A DNA stretch of 64,000 nucleotides from Diphasiastrum complanatum (taxonomy: Eukaryota; Streptophyta; Lycopodiopsida; Lycopodiales; Lycopodiaceae), in the NCBI GenBank assembly GCA_029204225.1, contig CM055098.1, forward strand, positions 54,816,282-54,880,281, given 5' to 3'. Below the pieces are notes generated by a model that worked only from the letters and a program-made list of their open reading frames with translations, did no database searches and was not told the origin of the DNA. Made by a program: the position numbers and the translations under genes. This document shows, one piece after another, positions 11,831-24,600 of the stretch (positions are counted from its first letter, which is position 1; each line of letters starts with the position of its first letter).

Positions 11831-11940
11831 CCAAAAATAGCAGGAGCTGAAAATAGCGGGAGCCAAAAATAGCGGGAGCGGAAAATAGCGGGAGCCAAAA
11901 ATAGCGGGAGCGGAAAATAGCGGGAGCCAAAAATAGCGGT
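11831..11940 (+). repeat. 16 bp minisatellite, about 7 units
   Basis: The unit is AATAGCGGGAGCCAAA alternating with AATAGCGGGAGCGGAA, so the array is a higher-order pattern of two 16 bp variants. It lies directly beyond the G-box array. The long minus-strand frame over it is a by-product of a 16 bp period and is not a gene. Confidence 0.85.
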
Positions 11941-12508
11941 TAGGCCAAAGTTGATAAAAAAAAAGCCAAACTTCAAACTTCAAACTGACTTGTCATTTTA
12001 TTCATTAATTAGGCCACTTGAACTTTGTTAAGAATCAAATAAGAATTAGGAACCCATCACCTTCATAGAGGCCACTATCATTCATAGAGGCCACTATCAG
12101 TATCAGTCTTAATTGTAAGACACACACACGCAAATATACCAAGTCACTAGATAGTCTATTTTATATAACACATTCTTGTGAATTGTATTTTGAGGAATTG
12201 ATATATATTGCAAAAATTTCCATATCGAATTAGTTAAAAAAAGACTAGGGATCTTTAAATCTTAAGTGTAGGGTGGGTGACAATGCTTAGAGTGTTGGTG
12301 GCCTTCTTTGCACCCTCCCTTTTTCTCCACGTAGAACTCTCCCCTAGAATCACGGGTGATCACAAACTTTGAGCTTACGTCTCGAACGAGTGTTACACCA
12401 CGAAAGCCCTAGTGAAGGTGAAATTGCAAGATTAAAAAAAATGCCATAATGGCATGTACATATAATGGTAGGTAGAAACCATATATTTGCTAGTAAAAAG
12501 GCATCTTT
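11941..12508. other. No gene seen; short direct duplication
   Basis: A 19 bp direct duplication, TTCATAGAGGCCACTATCA, occurs twice back to back at 12,063-12,100. Otherwise no features were recognised. Confidence 0.45.
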
Positions 12509-14295
12509 TTTTTTTTTTTTGCAAACGTTAAGTATACTAGTATATTTTCACAAATGTACAAGTACAAAAATGGTTGTACATGGCATCAAAGGCCATTACA
12601 GAAAACTGCCTCTAGAAAAGAAGCAACCGGCTCTAGGGAAAAAAAGAAACTTCAGCACACCACGCAGGGCGGCAGTCTATAACAACTACTAACAGCTAGA
12701 GCACCGCGTCAAAATACAAAGCAAGCCGCAGACATGTAGTAGCCAGTAAAGGCGAAGTAGAGCCGTCAAAAACCTGCCTGTTACGTGTCAACCATATCAG
12801 CCACAAAACAGAAAGCCTGCAAAGATGCCAGAAAGGAAGTGAGGAAATATGCATGGCAGGCAAATCCTCCAGCAAAATAGTGTTAGCCGCAAATGGAGTC
12901 ACAGTGCACCAGCAACTAAGAAGGCGGTGGACTTCCAACCACAAGTCTTGACGACGATGAAAAAACAGGTGCTGAACAGTTTCTTCTTCCAGCTGACAAA
13001 GCGGACAAAGGCGATCTTAAAGAAAAGGCCATTTGGCCGCTCGAAGAGGCAAAGAGTTAGTAAGGATTGGATAAGCCAAGTAACGGAGTTTTGCGACAGG
13101 GAGGGAAGAAGCTGTTTTAAGTCGAGTATGCCAGAAAGAAGGAGGATTAGAACGAGACCAAGATGTGTTGAAAAAATCCGGGAAGAGAGAAGGGAATCGT
13201 CGAAGGAACGTAGCTCGGTAGCCTAAAGAGGAAGAAGAAAGAGCAGGTACCCACCCATCAATACCTGCGGAAGGAGGGGTCAAAGAAAGACCGAAGGTAG
13301 AAGCAGAGGCCAGTTGGAGGAGAGAGAATATATTCCGTAGAAGAAAGAGGCTGAGAACGGAGAAGGTCTTGGAAGGGTATCTGAAAAATTTGGTCAACAG
13401 AAAGGAGACCCTTGTGAGCAAGCGAGAAAAAGCGGGGATGACGAGCAAAGAAGGAAGGGAAAGCAGGAAAAAAGAGGGAGGAAGTCCAAATGGACTCATT
13501 GGATGGCAAAAGCAAGGGGCTGGTCCAAGAAAGAATATGACGGAAGTCAAGGAAAGAAGAGGCCAAGTTACGAAGAATAAAAGGGCCTTTAAACTTAAAA
13601 GAGCCCCCGAAGGAAAGAAGAGAGAGAAAAGAGGGAGAGGGCTTTAGAAGAAAAGAGGCCACAACCGAATCAGACAAGTAATGGAGAAGGAGGAAATGCC
13701 AATGTTGTGAAGGAAGCACCAAGGAGGATAGACGACGGAGGATCAAAGAGGTGCTCATAATGCAAGGATCATAGATTCTTATGCCACCATCTTGGGTTGC
13801 GGCAGAGCAAACTGACCAGGGAAGAAGAGGTTGTTTTCCGACCCAAAGAAAGTGCCTGAGAAGCCGATCCAGAGAGGAATGAAGAGAGGCAGAAGCCGAG
13901 AAGAGGAACCAATCTGTACGCTAGCGAGGAGTAAGATTAACGCCAAAGCGCAAACCCAAAAGACGAGTAACAACACCATGCGGCACTACGACAATGCCTA
14001 GAATATAAATCCAGGTAGGGGTGGTAGCAGAGAGAATATGTAACTCAGATTTCTCCTTGTTGAGATGGGATGAGGAGCAATAGCAAAACTTTGAAAACAC
14101 CTGAAGAAGATGCAAAACATGTGGTTCAGAAAAAAGAGAGAACAAAGTAAGATCGTCAGCAAACAACTGATGAGAGAGAGGGCCTAAGGGGGACTGAACC
14201 GGTGCAATAGAACGGATCGAAGCAACATGTCGAAAAGCACGAGAAAGCGGCTCAATAGCAATGGCAAAGAGAAGGGGGGAGAGAGGACACCAAAA
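12509..14295 (-). mobile_element. L1-type LINE, 5'-truncated, with poly(A) tail, minus strand
   Basis: On the minus strand the fragment begins inside RT at C-P-L-S-P-L-L-F-A-I-A-I-E-P-L-S (about 14,290), followed by F-A-D-D-L-T-L (motif C), a long linker and a zinc-binding RT-associated domain at 13,130-12,900 (R-Y-L-A-Y-P-I-L-T-N-S-L-P and L-C-P-L-C-Q-L-E-E-E-T-V-Q-H-L-F-F-H). A 3' UTR of about 180 bp and a poly(A) tail (T-run on the plus strand, 12,509-12,523) end it. The frame is broken several times. 5' truncation with an A-tail is the normal product of target-primed reverse transcription. A clear target-site duplication was not found. It is the same family as 28,560-29,198 and 7.3-8.1 kb. 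Confidence 0.85.
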
Positions 14296-14780
14296 CATGT
14301 AAAGAAACCATGCTGGATGCAAGATTCAGTCATTTGAAATGCCAAGCTACTAGAAGAATATGAAAAATAGTTGATGAAATTTCTTGGCTAGGCCTCATTA
14401 ACTCTCCTACCAAATTTTTGCATCTTAGCCTGTAGTAGATGACTTGTTATCTTTAGGATTTTATTGAAAATTTGTCTCGCTTATATGTTTATGAGAGTCA
14501 AAAAATCCTCTATTTTAATATGCAATTATCTTAATGATAATTGCATATTATACTATGAACAACATGTCATGCTTGCGGGGTGCCCCCGACAACGAATTAT
14601 AGCATTATTAAGAAAAAAAAATTCAATCATAATGAGCTATGTTTCGTAGATTTCAAATTTGAGTGTTTTGATTGGTCCATGTGTAAGCAAAATTTAAGAA
14701 AAAATATAAAAAGAATATTTACAAAGGGTCTTTTTTGGATTTAGAACTCCTCTAATGTCCCAAAAGTAGTTTGCACAAAT
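14296..14780. other. No gene seen
   Basis: AT-rich; a short near-palindrome around 14,518-14,550 (TATGCAATTATCTTAATGATAATTGCATA) is visible. No supported coding sequence. Confidence 0.4.
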
Positions 14781-16346
14781 TTCAACCGCTTTGAAAACCA
14801 AGAAGGAGAAGAAGCGCGATCCAAACCAAGTAAAATATTTTGACGAATTGGATCAAGCAGCATCGGAACCTAGGAAACTAAAGAGAAAGAGATTCAAAAA
14901 ACTATGTCTCGAGAAAAGGAAAAAAAAGAGAACTTATGTTTCGTCTGTAAGAAGCCTGGACATATGATGAAGTTTTGTCCAAAAAAGAAAAAAATGTCGG
15001 CTTATATGATTGAGATCCCAGGTGATAATGATAAGACTTTGGAAATTAACCTGACAGATTGTGAGTGTGAATGTTCTTTTAGTACTGCTTCTTTCTTGCC
15101 TAATGAACTTTTCCGTTTAATTGGCACAATTAAGGATCAAGAAGTGAATATTCTATTGGACAGTGGTTCGACTCATAATTTTATTAATTCTTGTCTTGTG
15201 CAGAAACTCAGCTTGGAAACTGAAGCCAACAATCATAGATATAAAGTTTATCTAGCTTTAGGAGTAGAGTTGGAGACTTGAAACCTAAAAGTCTCGAACT
15301 TCCCAGTTTTGATGCAAGGACACATAGAATTAGTTAATTTTCATGTTTTAGACCTAACCTGTACTGATTTAATTTTGGAATGTAAATGGTTATTTGGGAA
15401 ATCGCCTTTTTTTATAATTGATTTTGAGAAGCATGTTCTCACTTTCAAGGAGACTGATAAGGTAGTTACATTATTTGGCAGTAATTTTGTACGTCTATCG
15501 AATAAGATTTCTACAATTAATGAAATGAAAGCATTGGACTATTCACAGTATGAAGTTTTTTCTATATTTGTTATTCCAGTTGTGGATGTTCCTGAAATGT
15601 ATCTAAATGGTTGTGAATTCTCAGCAATTCTTAACATGGGATATATACAACCAAGTAATCACCATGGGGCGATCATGTTCTTCTAAAAGCGAAGAAACAT
15701 GGAGGTTTTCGGATTTGTGTGGATTACAAGGGCTTAAATAAGGTGATTGTCAAGAGTAAATATCTATTATCCAAGATGGATGAATTTGTAGATCGCTTGG
15801 GTGGGGCTCAGTATTTCACCGAGATAGGTCTCATGACAGGGCACCATCAAATAAGAATTAAGATGTCTAAAAGACATGATTTTGTTCTAGATTTGGTCAT
15901 TATGAGTCCTTAGTGTTGCCTTTTGGGTTAACGAATGCTCCAACAATGTTCCAGCAAATGATGATATTTGGAGAATTTTGTGGTAGTATTCCTAGATGAT
16001 ATTCTCATCCACAATAAAACCTTTAAAAAACACATAGAGCACCTGAGAATTGTCTTGATGAAACTCTGATAGGAGTTACTCTACGCTAAAGAGTCCAAGT
16101 GTGAATTTTTTCAGCAAGAGTTGTTTTATCTCGGTCATAAAATCACCATTACTGGGATCAAAATTGATGAGGATAAAATCAAAATTGTGATTGAGTGGCC
16201 AATTCTAGGAACTGTGAAGCAACTTAAATCCTTTTCAGGATTTATTGTTTTCTTCATAAGGTATATTGAGGATTATGCTAAGATACAACTTTCCGCTTAA
16301 TAATCTGACAAAGGGGATTGTTAATAAAAAGAAAAAGAGAAATCAG

Positions 16347-16816
16347 TTAGAAATCAGAGTTAATCTGATATACATTTTATGTAAGCTCTAAATGTGATAT
16401 TGTAATTAGTGTACAGTTAATTAGATCTACTGTATTCGGTTGTGTTTGGGATGTGACCCGTTAGGATATATTGATCGGGCACTGATCCCGTAGCTGGCTA
16501 CTTGGCTTAGCCGAGTAGCCATACATAGGAAGAATTAGCCTGTATAGAGTTATTTATAGTACTTGCTATACTTGGGGGCATGTCCCAAGTTTGTAGGTCG
16601 AATTTGGCCATATTGGGCCCGACCTTAGTTTGACAGGTGGTAGGCCAGTTTTAGGACACCTGCCTTTTCATGCAGTTTGTGAATACTCTATATGTACAAT
16701 GTTTTTTTGTAATCTATTAAATTTTGTTGTACCATCTATGAGAGCTTGTGAGGAGTGGCTATGGTGATTGTGTGATGTGATCTGCATACTGCACTAGATT
16801 CTATCGAAATTTCAAC
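16347..16816 (+). repeat. Left LTR of the non-autonomous element
   Basis: Matches 17,973-18,441 across its length (AGAAATCAGAGTTAATCTGAT ... CTATCGAAATTTCAAC). It is directly followed by the tRNA-Met primer-binding site. The ends are not the canonical TG...CA, so the boundary is uncertain by one or two bases. Confidence 0.85.
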
Positions 16817-17972
16817 TTGGTATCAAAGCTACAGGGTGTAGCAAGTATGCACGATCCGATAGAGCTATGGGATAGCATCTGTCACCAGGAGAAATAGCAC
16901 TCAAAGCATCTCAGGAGAGAGGACTCCATACAGGGTATAGGCAGTCCGGATGGCTGGAGAAAACAAAGTTCCTTCAATCAGAGCTTCGGGAGAAGATCAG
17001 AACGATCGTCGTAGGTGAATTTTGGGGAGAATTCACAAAAAATCTTGCAGTTTCGGTGGTTTCGGGTAAATCATCGATGTTGGCTACGTTATTCACTGTG
17101 TGGACAGCCGTTTGGTGCAACGGGGTTTGCATAGCCTATGGTGAGGTTTGTGTACATTCATTCATTGAGTCCTTGGTAGACTCTTGTGCTTAGTTCATGG
17201 GGAATGGATGGGGATCATCTTTCAAGACTCATTGGACAGTTAAATATGCTTGGACGTGAGGGCATCTTGGTTACAGGTGCGAGCCATGATTGGAGACCTG
17301 ATTTGGAGACCAATGGTGTAGCAGCAGATCTACAGGTGGCACAGGTGTTGGTACGACAGGATACCACTTATGGACAGGCCTTGGTCATGTATTTGACGCT
17401 TTATCATTCATGTTGGTTTGCATGAGTGTGTGTGGCCTTGCATGTTACCTTGTCATGGGAGTCTAGATCTGAGTCGAAGTTGTATGTGGTTGTGCATTTG
17501 CTATGTCAGAAGCAAAGTAGTCATTTTATGCTCATTGACTTGTCATTTAGTGAGGGTACAATCTTATGGTGGCAGTAAGATTTCCTCGGGTTGAGCCTCA
17601 GTTGCTCATTTATATCAGCTTTACAGGTTTGTGCTTGTAAGTGTCTGATAGGATGTCAGCCTAGCTAGATGGAGGATGTAAGTCTCATGGTGGCAATGGG
17701 ATTTCCTCAGTTTGAGCCATGTCGCTCATGTGGTCCACTTGTGTTCAAGTCGGATTGGGGACGAGTCAGTTGGACGAGAGTGTGGTAGACTCTCTGTATG
17801 AGAATTGTGGTTGCATGATACTTTGTGAGTCAAACCTGGTGGTTTGTTGGTGTGCTTGAGTGTGAGTCAAGTATAGAGTAGCATGGACATGCATAACATC
17901 TTTTGGACACTCCAGACGTTGCTACAAATTATTGTTTTTCACTCTTATCACATTTGAGCTTAAGGGAGAGAG

Positions 17973-18441
17973 TCAGAAATCAGAGTTAATCTGATGTACA
18001 TTTTATGTAAGCTCTAAATGTGATATTTTAATTAGTGTATAGATAATTAGATTTGCTGTATTTGGTTGTGTTCGGGACGTGACCCATTAGGATATACTAA
18101 TCGGGCACTAATCCCGTAGCCGGCTACTTGGGTTAGCCGAGTAGCCATACATAGGAAGAATTAGCCTGTATAGAGTTATTTACAGTACTTGCTATACTTG
18201 GGGGCATGTCCCAAGTTTGTAGGTCAAATTTGGCCACATTGGGCCCGACCTTAGTTTGACAGGTGGTAGGCCAGTTTAAGGACACTTGCATTTCATGCAG
18301 TTTGTGAATACTCTATATGTACAGTGTTTCTTTGTAATCTATTAACTTTTGTTGTGCCATCTATGAGAGCTTGTGAGGAGTGGCTATGGTGATTGTGTGA
18401 TGTGATCTGCATACTGCACTAGATTCTATCGGAATTTCAAC
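17973..18441 (+). repeat. Right LTR of the non-autonomous element
   Basis: Partner of the LTR at 16,347. It is preceded by a polypurine tract and followed directly by sequence that belongs to the RNase H region of the surrounding Gypsy element. Confidence 0.85.
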
Positions 18442-19379
18442 TGAATCAACCTAGTCCGTTGGAATGAGGAATTGAATCAGTGTTTTGAGAAACTTAAAAC
18501 ATTGGTTGTTTCAGCTCCCTTTTACAAATTGCAAATCTAGACTTACCTTATGTCGTGAGAACTGACGCAATTGATGCTGCAATTGGAGCGATTCTATTAC
18601 AAATGGATAGGCCACTAGTGTCTAAAAACAAAAAAAAACATTGGTTCTCAATTGTGTTATACTATGCAGGAAAAAGAATTATTTGCAGTAATCAACATGA
18701 TCTTCGAGGGAGGAAAGCTCGATGGGTTGAATTGATGCAAGAATTCGATCATGAAATCTGTTACATAAGAGGCAGTCGGATATTGGTGAATTGAACGAGT
18801 TGTCATTCACCCAGATTTCCACATATCTATATCTTTCACTGAGAGAAAAATATGAATCAAACTCCCATTTTGGTATTATTTGGAACATTGTTCAGACCGA
18901 AAGAAATGTGGACAGTGTTGAGTCGAGTTCACAGGAGACTCAACTACCATTCGAGATGGATTGCTATTTCAGAATGGAAAAGTTTGTGTACCTGGGGATG
19001 AGGAGCTCAAACACAAGATTTTGTTTGAATGTCATGACATACCTTGTGCGAGACATCCCGATATACAAAAAACTCTGGACTTGGTTAAGAGGGAGTTTTA
19101 TTGGCCAAAGTGTCGGAAATCAGTTGGGTTTGTGCGGAAGCTGGGAGCAAGCTTTCGGAGCAAGCTTGGTGGATCGAAAGCACCACAATTAGCAGCAGAA
19201 TGTTCAAACTATATTGATTCAACAAATGCAAGTGAACTATAACAGTAGTAAGACATATAATTGCACTCTGATTAATATCAACAATGAGTACAATGCCAAC
19301 TGATCATTGTGTGTGATAACATTGGCAATGAGAATATATCTTGTCAATTACAATTTCAGTAGTAATTGTATATCAGAAG

Positions 19380-20391
19380 AAGTTTTCTGATGAAGATTCT
19401 AGGATTAGATATGTTGAAGGTTGTAGAGCTTGTATGCCTTCTGATACGGAGAGTAGCCAATAAAGATTGATCTGCTACTATTGACCCTTGAATCGTATTT
19501 TGACCGGTTGACCTTGCGGTCAGATTTTGATTGTTCGGTCCTTGGGTTAGCTTTTGTTGTAGACCAACAGAGACCTGATTGAAAACTTTGCATCCAAACA
19601 CTCTGACATTTGTGAGTGATGGCTTAGATCCTATCCACACTTGATAAAATGTCTTGCTATTCAGGGCCATTGTAATGGATCGATTTTGTAGATAGGCTGC
19701 TGTAGTAACAGCTTCTGCCTAGAATTTCTTTGGAAGAGAGGCATGGGCTAGCATGCTCTTGGCACTTGCAATGAGTGTCTGATTCTTCCTTTGAGCTACA
19801 CCATTGTACTAAGGTGAGTAGCTGGTTGTATGTTGTAGTTGTATTCCGTTGGCCTTGCGATAGACTTTGAACTCGGTGGAGATAAATACCCCCCCTCCAT
19901 CAGAGCGTAGAGCTTTGATTCTTCTTTGGATCTAATTTTCTGTTGATGCCTTGAACTGCTTGAAGAATTTGGAGGTATCAGATTTTTCCTTCAAGAAATA
20001 AGTTGCAGTCCCGAGAGAAGTCATCAATACAAGTCAATAAGTAGACAGCTCCCCTTGTGGAAACAGTATGCATAAGGCCACAAATGTCCAAGTGTACAAG
20101 ATCTAGCAAATTTCTAGAAGTAAGGATTGTATCGGAAATTGTAGGACTTCTAGCATGCTTGTTGATTATACAGCTTTTGCATGGAGTGTCGGATTTGCTA
20201 ATTGAAGACAAATCTTCTACTAAATTTTGTTTGGACATTTTTTGAATACAATTGGAATTGAGGTGGCCTAATCTGAAATGCCAAAGCATATAAGCTAGTT
20301 CAGAAGTAGATGTATAAAGATCTTGACAATTAGAAAGATTATAGTGGTTGAGTTTGTACAAGTTGCCACTTCTTCTCCCAAAAGCTAGAAC
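19380..20391 (-). mobile_element. Copia element, minus strand, integrase part (left of a nested insertion)
   Basis: Minus-strand frames show the pre-integrase block (M-L-W-H-F-R-L-G-H-L-N near 20,280), a cysteine pair (C-K-S-C), the integrase start (L-D-L-V-H-L-D-I-C-G), and a later integrase part (F-Y-Q-V-W-I-G-S-K-P-S). Its upstream portion continues at 28,157-28,560 on the far side of the Athila-like insertion. The region 19,136-19,379 between it and the Gypsy element is unassigned. Confidence 0.8.
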
Positions 20392-21468
20392 TGTTCACAG
20401 ATTCCCACGGTTCTTTTTTGTTCGTTCTTCTTCTTTTTGTTACTTTTGTTGGTTACGGTTTTTTACGGTTTGGTCTTCTTTTTAGAACTATTTTCAAGCA
20501 AAAGTGTTTCTCAGATTATAATGTGTATTCCCAGCCTGTCAGTGGGAAGAGACGGATACGTTACTCAGCTACATGCATATACAAGCCATGCAACCAGTCC
20601 TAGCTCAGTATAGATCAACGTTCTGAATCAGAAAGCAAATCTACAATGTATCTACCAAAATCAGGGAACAAAACAATGACAAGATTAAGCTACTTAGCAA
20701 AAAACAAGAAACAAGAAAACTAGTTTCCTAACAGCACTCTAGCAGCCCAAGGATCAAGAAACACCCATTTCTTGATGCTTGGAATGCCCAAGAACAATCA
20801 ACGATAGGATTGTTAGAAGGTATGCAAATCAAATTCACAATCTCAGCCTCTATAGTTTACCTGCATGCTGAAATTACAAAACCAAGAAACAAGAAAGTTA
20901 ATTCACATCTACATTCCACAAGCAAGAGAGTAAGCAAGAAATCTAATTAATCCACAAACACAAAAGGAAATCAGAACATGCTCATAGAAATTTCACTCAA
21001 GAAGATTTCCATGAACAAGGAGCTTTACAATCATCAAGAACTCATGGAAGATCTTCTTTATTCACCAAGAGCAATTGACAATACAATCAAGGCTCACTCA
21101 CAAGAGAGGGGGGCCCTTAAATAAGCCAGAACGCTGTCCATGTGGAGCCCAAGCGGCAATTCCACTAATTTGGAAAATACAAGTGGAATTTGCCCTTCCA
21201 CTAGAGGTCACCATCAAAAGGTGGCTCACTCTAAATTATTTAAGGGGGTCTACACCTATTTACAATGCCTGGAAATATTACTAGCTCCTACATGGTCGTT
21301 CCTTCTCTGGGATTTACCATGTAGGCTCACATGTCACCTTAGCTAGTAATCCTCGGCTCTCAGCTTCCTCTGCTCTCCTCCTTCTGAGACCTCCTCGGTC
21401 ATGGGTGAGGAATAATTCGTGTCTTGAACTTGGCTCGGCATCTGGGGATTCCCTGAAATTTGCTAACA
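20392..21468 (-). repeat. Left (3') LTR of the Athila-like element
   Basis: From TGTTCACAG to GCTAACA, about 1,077 bp. Its last ~233 bp (21,236-21,468) closely match 27,913-28,156. The first ~840 bp do not match the opposite end by eye, so the two LTRs are unequal or one has been rearranged. Confidence 0.6.
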
Positions 21469-21681
21469 TTTATCCACTCCTAATCTGTTGCAGGACCCAC
21501 TGCAACATAGGTGATGTCGTTCGGCTCGGCACTTGGAAAAGCGTGGATCTTCGTTCACTTCCGTAAAACCAGGTGCTTATTATCTGCAAAACGGTTTCTC
21601 AAAAATGAAGGTCTCTCAATGGTCGCTACATTCCAGCCCTCTTGAGAACCTCTTGTGAGTCCTGTTCGCCTCGTCGTCTTG

Positions 21682-24600
21682 CTATTTGGGTTTCCGCTCG
21701 CTCATCTTTCGCCCCAGGGCTTCAAATACTTGGAAGCGGAGCTTACTTCCGTAGTTTAATGGCCCCAGGTATTCTCGTATCTTTTCGATGAAGCCCATCT
21801 CCTGCCAATCTTCCACCATGGTGACGTAACGTGATGATATGAAGGCCACTCTGTAGTATAGCCGGGCCATCATCTCATGGTCTTCTTCTGACTAGAGGAC
21901 TACGTTGGGATTGATCTTGATCGGATCCAAACCACGATCCCAGAAACATTCTTGCTGCATTAGAAAGGCCATAGATCAGCAGTATTCGACACTTTCTTGC
22001 ACGCATAGATCGGCACGTGTCTTGTATTTGTGCCCAAAATCTAGCAACTGTAGCCTTTGGTCATCTGGGGAGATTCTCGTTGAAATTTTCGGAATCACTG
22101 GCCAGTTCACCAACTCGACCCGTGGCTTTTCTGTAGGCCATGGATTTCTGCGTTTGAGCGGCATGTAGAATAATTCTATTCGCTTCCATGTCGGTGCCTT
22201 CAGGTACTCTTGGAGCCGCCTGCTATCCTTTAAGATCTTGTTTCGCCATTCCGATTGCAACTATAATGCCGCAATGATCTCAGCCCTGGTGGAGTATTGG
22301 CTTTGATCTATCTCCTCCTCTCATGCTGGGAGGGTATTTCCTTTCAAATTTCTCTGACTCTTTTGTATCAGCCATCTTGCTCCTGGGCCTGGTAGGAGAA
22401 GCTGCCCTACGTGGTGGCCTTGCCAGGTAATCATCTAAGGCCTTAGTGCCCGTATCGTTTTCCTTGGCTCGCTCGCTCATTGACGGCTCAGCTGCGCCCG
22501 TGTCTAACTTGGGTGATAATCTTCTTGTTTCTGGTGGATCTGCCAGGAAGTCGTCATCACCCCCAATGCCCGTGTTAACTTTTGGAAGGTCAGGGATGGA
22601 GTGATCTGGAGAGAGAGGTGCAGGAATGACAGGTTTAGGAGGTGGTGGGTTTAACAAATTATACGCCGCACCGGGGAAGTGGAGTTGTTGAAGGAACTTG
22701 TCCCGTCGGGCTTTGTATGTGTTAGTTGGACCTTTTGATGGGCCCATTATTCTGCTAGGAGGTGGTGGAGAGAGGGAAGATGAAAAAATAGGGTAAGTGG
22801 GAATAAATGTTTCAGAAAAATTAAAAGCGGAATAAGACGAGGGGTTAGAAGTAGGAGGGAAAAGGGAAAAAGTTCTGGAAATAGCTTCGTCTCTCTGGCT
22901 ACCTGATTTCGAGCTACCATCTGATGGTCGGGTTTGCTTGTCCTTATTTTTTGCTCTGTCATCTCCATCATCGTCCCATGGTTTCTTTGAATGAGCACCT
23001 GCTTGGGCCTTGCACGTCGTGTCCCACAACTGGTTCACCTTGTCCAAGACTTGCTGCAGGGCCTTCGTTCTATCTTCTAGCTGCTTCTGGGACTCAAAGA
23101 TGATCTTCTCTTGCTTGGCCGCAATGTTTTCGAAGTTTCTTTTCTTGGCTTCCCGTTCTTGGATCAGCCTCACATACTTTTCCATCTCGGTGAGGCCTGT
23201 GGGGCCTGGAATTGTATGTCTTCGGGCTTTATCAGAGAGACACCAACTGTCATTGCACTCGACAATCCGTCTTGTACTTGGTCGATCTGGACCATCTGGT
23301 GCTTCAGTTGCTACTAGACCTCTTTCAAAGTGGTCTTCAGCCTGGCCATCACGGATCTGATTTCCTCTATCTCTTTTTTCTTTTTCCTTGGCCAGCTTCT
23401 GTTGTTGCGCAATTTCTCGGTCTTGGTACTGGACCTTGTTCTCGAGCACCTGGCACTGGCTTACCAACCAATGCATGTGCTAGCTTGCTTCGGATAGGCC
23501 GATCATTGAGCGTTTAGCTGCTTTGGAGAGCTTCTCAGGGTTCGTGATGGTTGGGTATTGATCAGGGGTGTGAGACGGTGAAGTTAATTCAAAAAATAGA
23601 CATTGTGTAGGAGAAGAAGATGGAGGTGGAGGGAGTGAAGGGATAATGTTAGTAGTAATGGTGGTTATTGTGGTGGTGGTGGTGGTTACTGGGAGGGTCA
23701 GACTTCCTCCTTACTGATCTACCTTTTCTGGTTCGTCATCACTTATCTCCATCAAGTCCGCAGCATCAAAATATTGCGAAGTGTCCAAGGTGTAGACTTG
23801 CTGGGCCTATGGTTGTTGACCTTGTGGTTGCTGGGCCGCTTCCGTGTCCTGGAGAATGGAATTCCCCACTCCTCCCCCCCCCCCCCCGAAAAAAGTGCCA
23901 ATGGTGATGTTGGCGGTGTGGACATGGTTATCAACATGGGTGGGGTGGTGGCTTTGTCTGGTGGCACGACTTGGGTTGTGTCTTTGCCCGCTGTTATCAA
24001 AGATGTAGCTGCTCCATCACCCCCGTCGATGGTGTGTGAGGGTGATGAGTGTTGTTGAGAGGCTGAAGTGGAGCTTTCATCATCGAAAGCTGAACCATCT
24101 GATGATGACCCATCAGGTGATTTTCTCTTGGCTTGAAGCTTCCTGCGTATTCTTTGTTGCCTTGTGTCTGGCAATTGGGCCTTGGAGGTATCCACCTGTT
24201 GAGCTTGGGAGGGTGCTGCTGCTTGTGTGTCTGGTTGTGGACTTTGTTCCCTGTGTACCAACGAAAGAATACTGGTGTTCACCCTTTTGGGTGGAAGTCC
24301 CGATGGTGAAGTAGCCCGTGATCGTGGACGCTTGGACTGTTTGGCTCCTATGGGGATGTCCCATGCTTTGTGTGCAAGTTGGAGGTATTGTTGGAGTTTG
24401 GGCCCGTTCTGTACTTGCTGCAGTGTGATATCCGTCATGAGATACCCGAGTACGGTTACGGGCTGCTTTGGGGGAACATATGAATGTGGCTCAGAGTAGA
24501 AGTTCTTATGGGAAATGTGTATCTCAATGAATAATTGTATGCTTAATTGGGAATATTGAGATACCAGACAATCAGAAATGAGATAGGCCAAAACTGTCAG

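Larger units (their letters stand above)
16347..18441 (+). mobile_element. Non-autonomous LTR retrotransposon with both LTRs (~2.1 kb)
   Basis: Two direct LTRs of about 470 bp (16,347-16,816 and 17,973-18,441) enclose about 1.16 kb. A primer-binding site TGGTATCAAAGC (16,818-16,829), complementary to the initiator-tRNA-Met end, follows the left LTR, and a polypurine tract AAGGGAGAGAG (17,962-17,972) precedes the right LTR. The internal part has no protease, integrase or RT; only a short methionine-led stretch near 16,950 recalls a gag start. The LTRs differ at roughly 28 positions by eye, about 6%, mostly transitions. A candidate 5 bp target duplication AATCA lies at 16,341-16,345 and 18,444-18,448. 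It interrupts the Gypsy element around it, so it is younger than that. Confidence 0.85.
14781..19135 (+). mobile_element. Gypsy (Ty3) element, plus strand, split by a second LTR element
   Basis: Plus-strand frames give a CCHC zinc knuckle (C-F-V-C-K-K-P-G-H-M-M-K-F-C, near 14,940), an aspartic protease block (L-L-D-S-G-S-T-H-N-F-I, near 15,160), RT (V-D-Y-K-G-L-N-K at 15,719; F-L-D-D-I-L-I near 15,990), then, beyond an inserted element (16,347-18,441), RNase H (R-T-D-A-I-D-A-A-I-G-A-I-L-L-Q at 18,558) and the zinc-finger N-terminus of integrase (H-P-D-I-Q-K-T-L near 19,050). It ends near 19,130 by junction to Copia sequence. No LTRs were recognised. Multiple breaks; a fossil. Confidence 0.8.

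Noticed and set aside
11657-11983. Minus-strand frame with repeating P-L-F-x-A-P-A-I-F
   Set aside because: Created by the 16 bp minisatellite, whose 48 bp multiple keeps the frame open; no start context or homology.
13017-13758. Plus-strand Lys/Arg/Glu-rich frames in the 13 kb region
   Set aside because: They are antisense to the LINE zinc-binding and RT-linked frames, which have clear domain motifs.
12473-14310. Target-site duplication AGAAACCAT around the LINE at 12.5-14.3 kb
   Set aside because: The phrase occurs on both sides, but on the A-tail side it lies about 30 bp away from the tail, so it is not directly flanking.
22280-23476. 398-residue coiled-coil frame as an independent host gene
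   Set aside because: It lies inside the LTR-bounded Athila-like element, in the same orientation, between integrase and the LTR.
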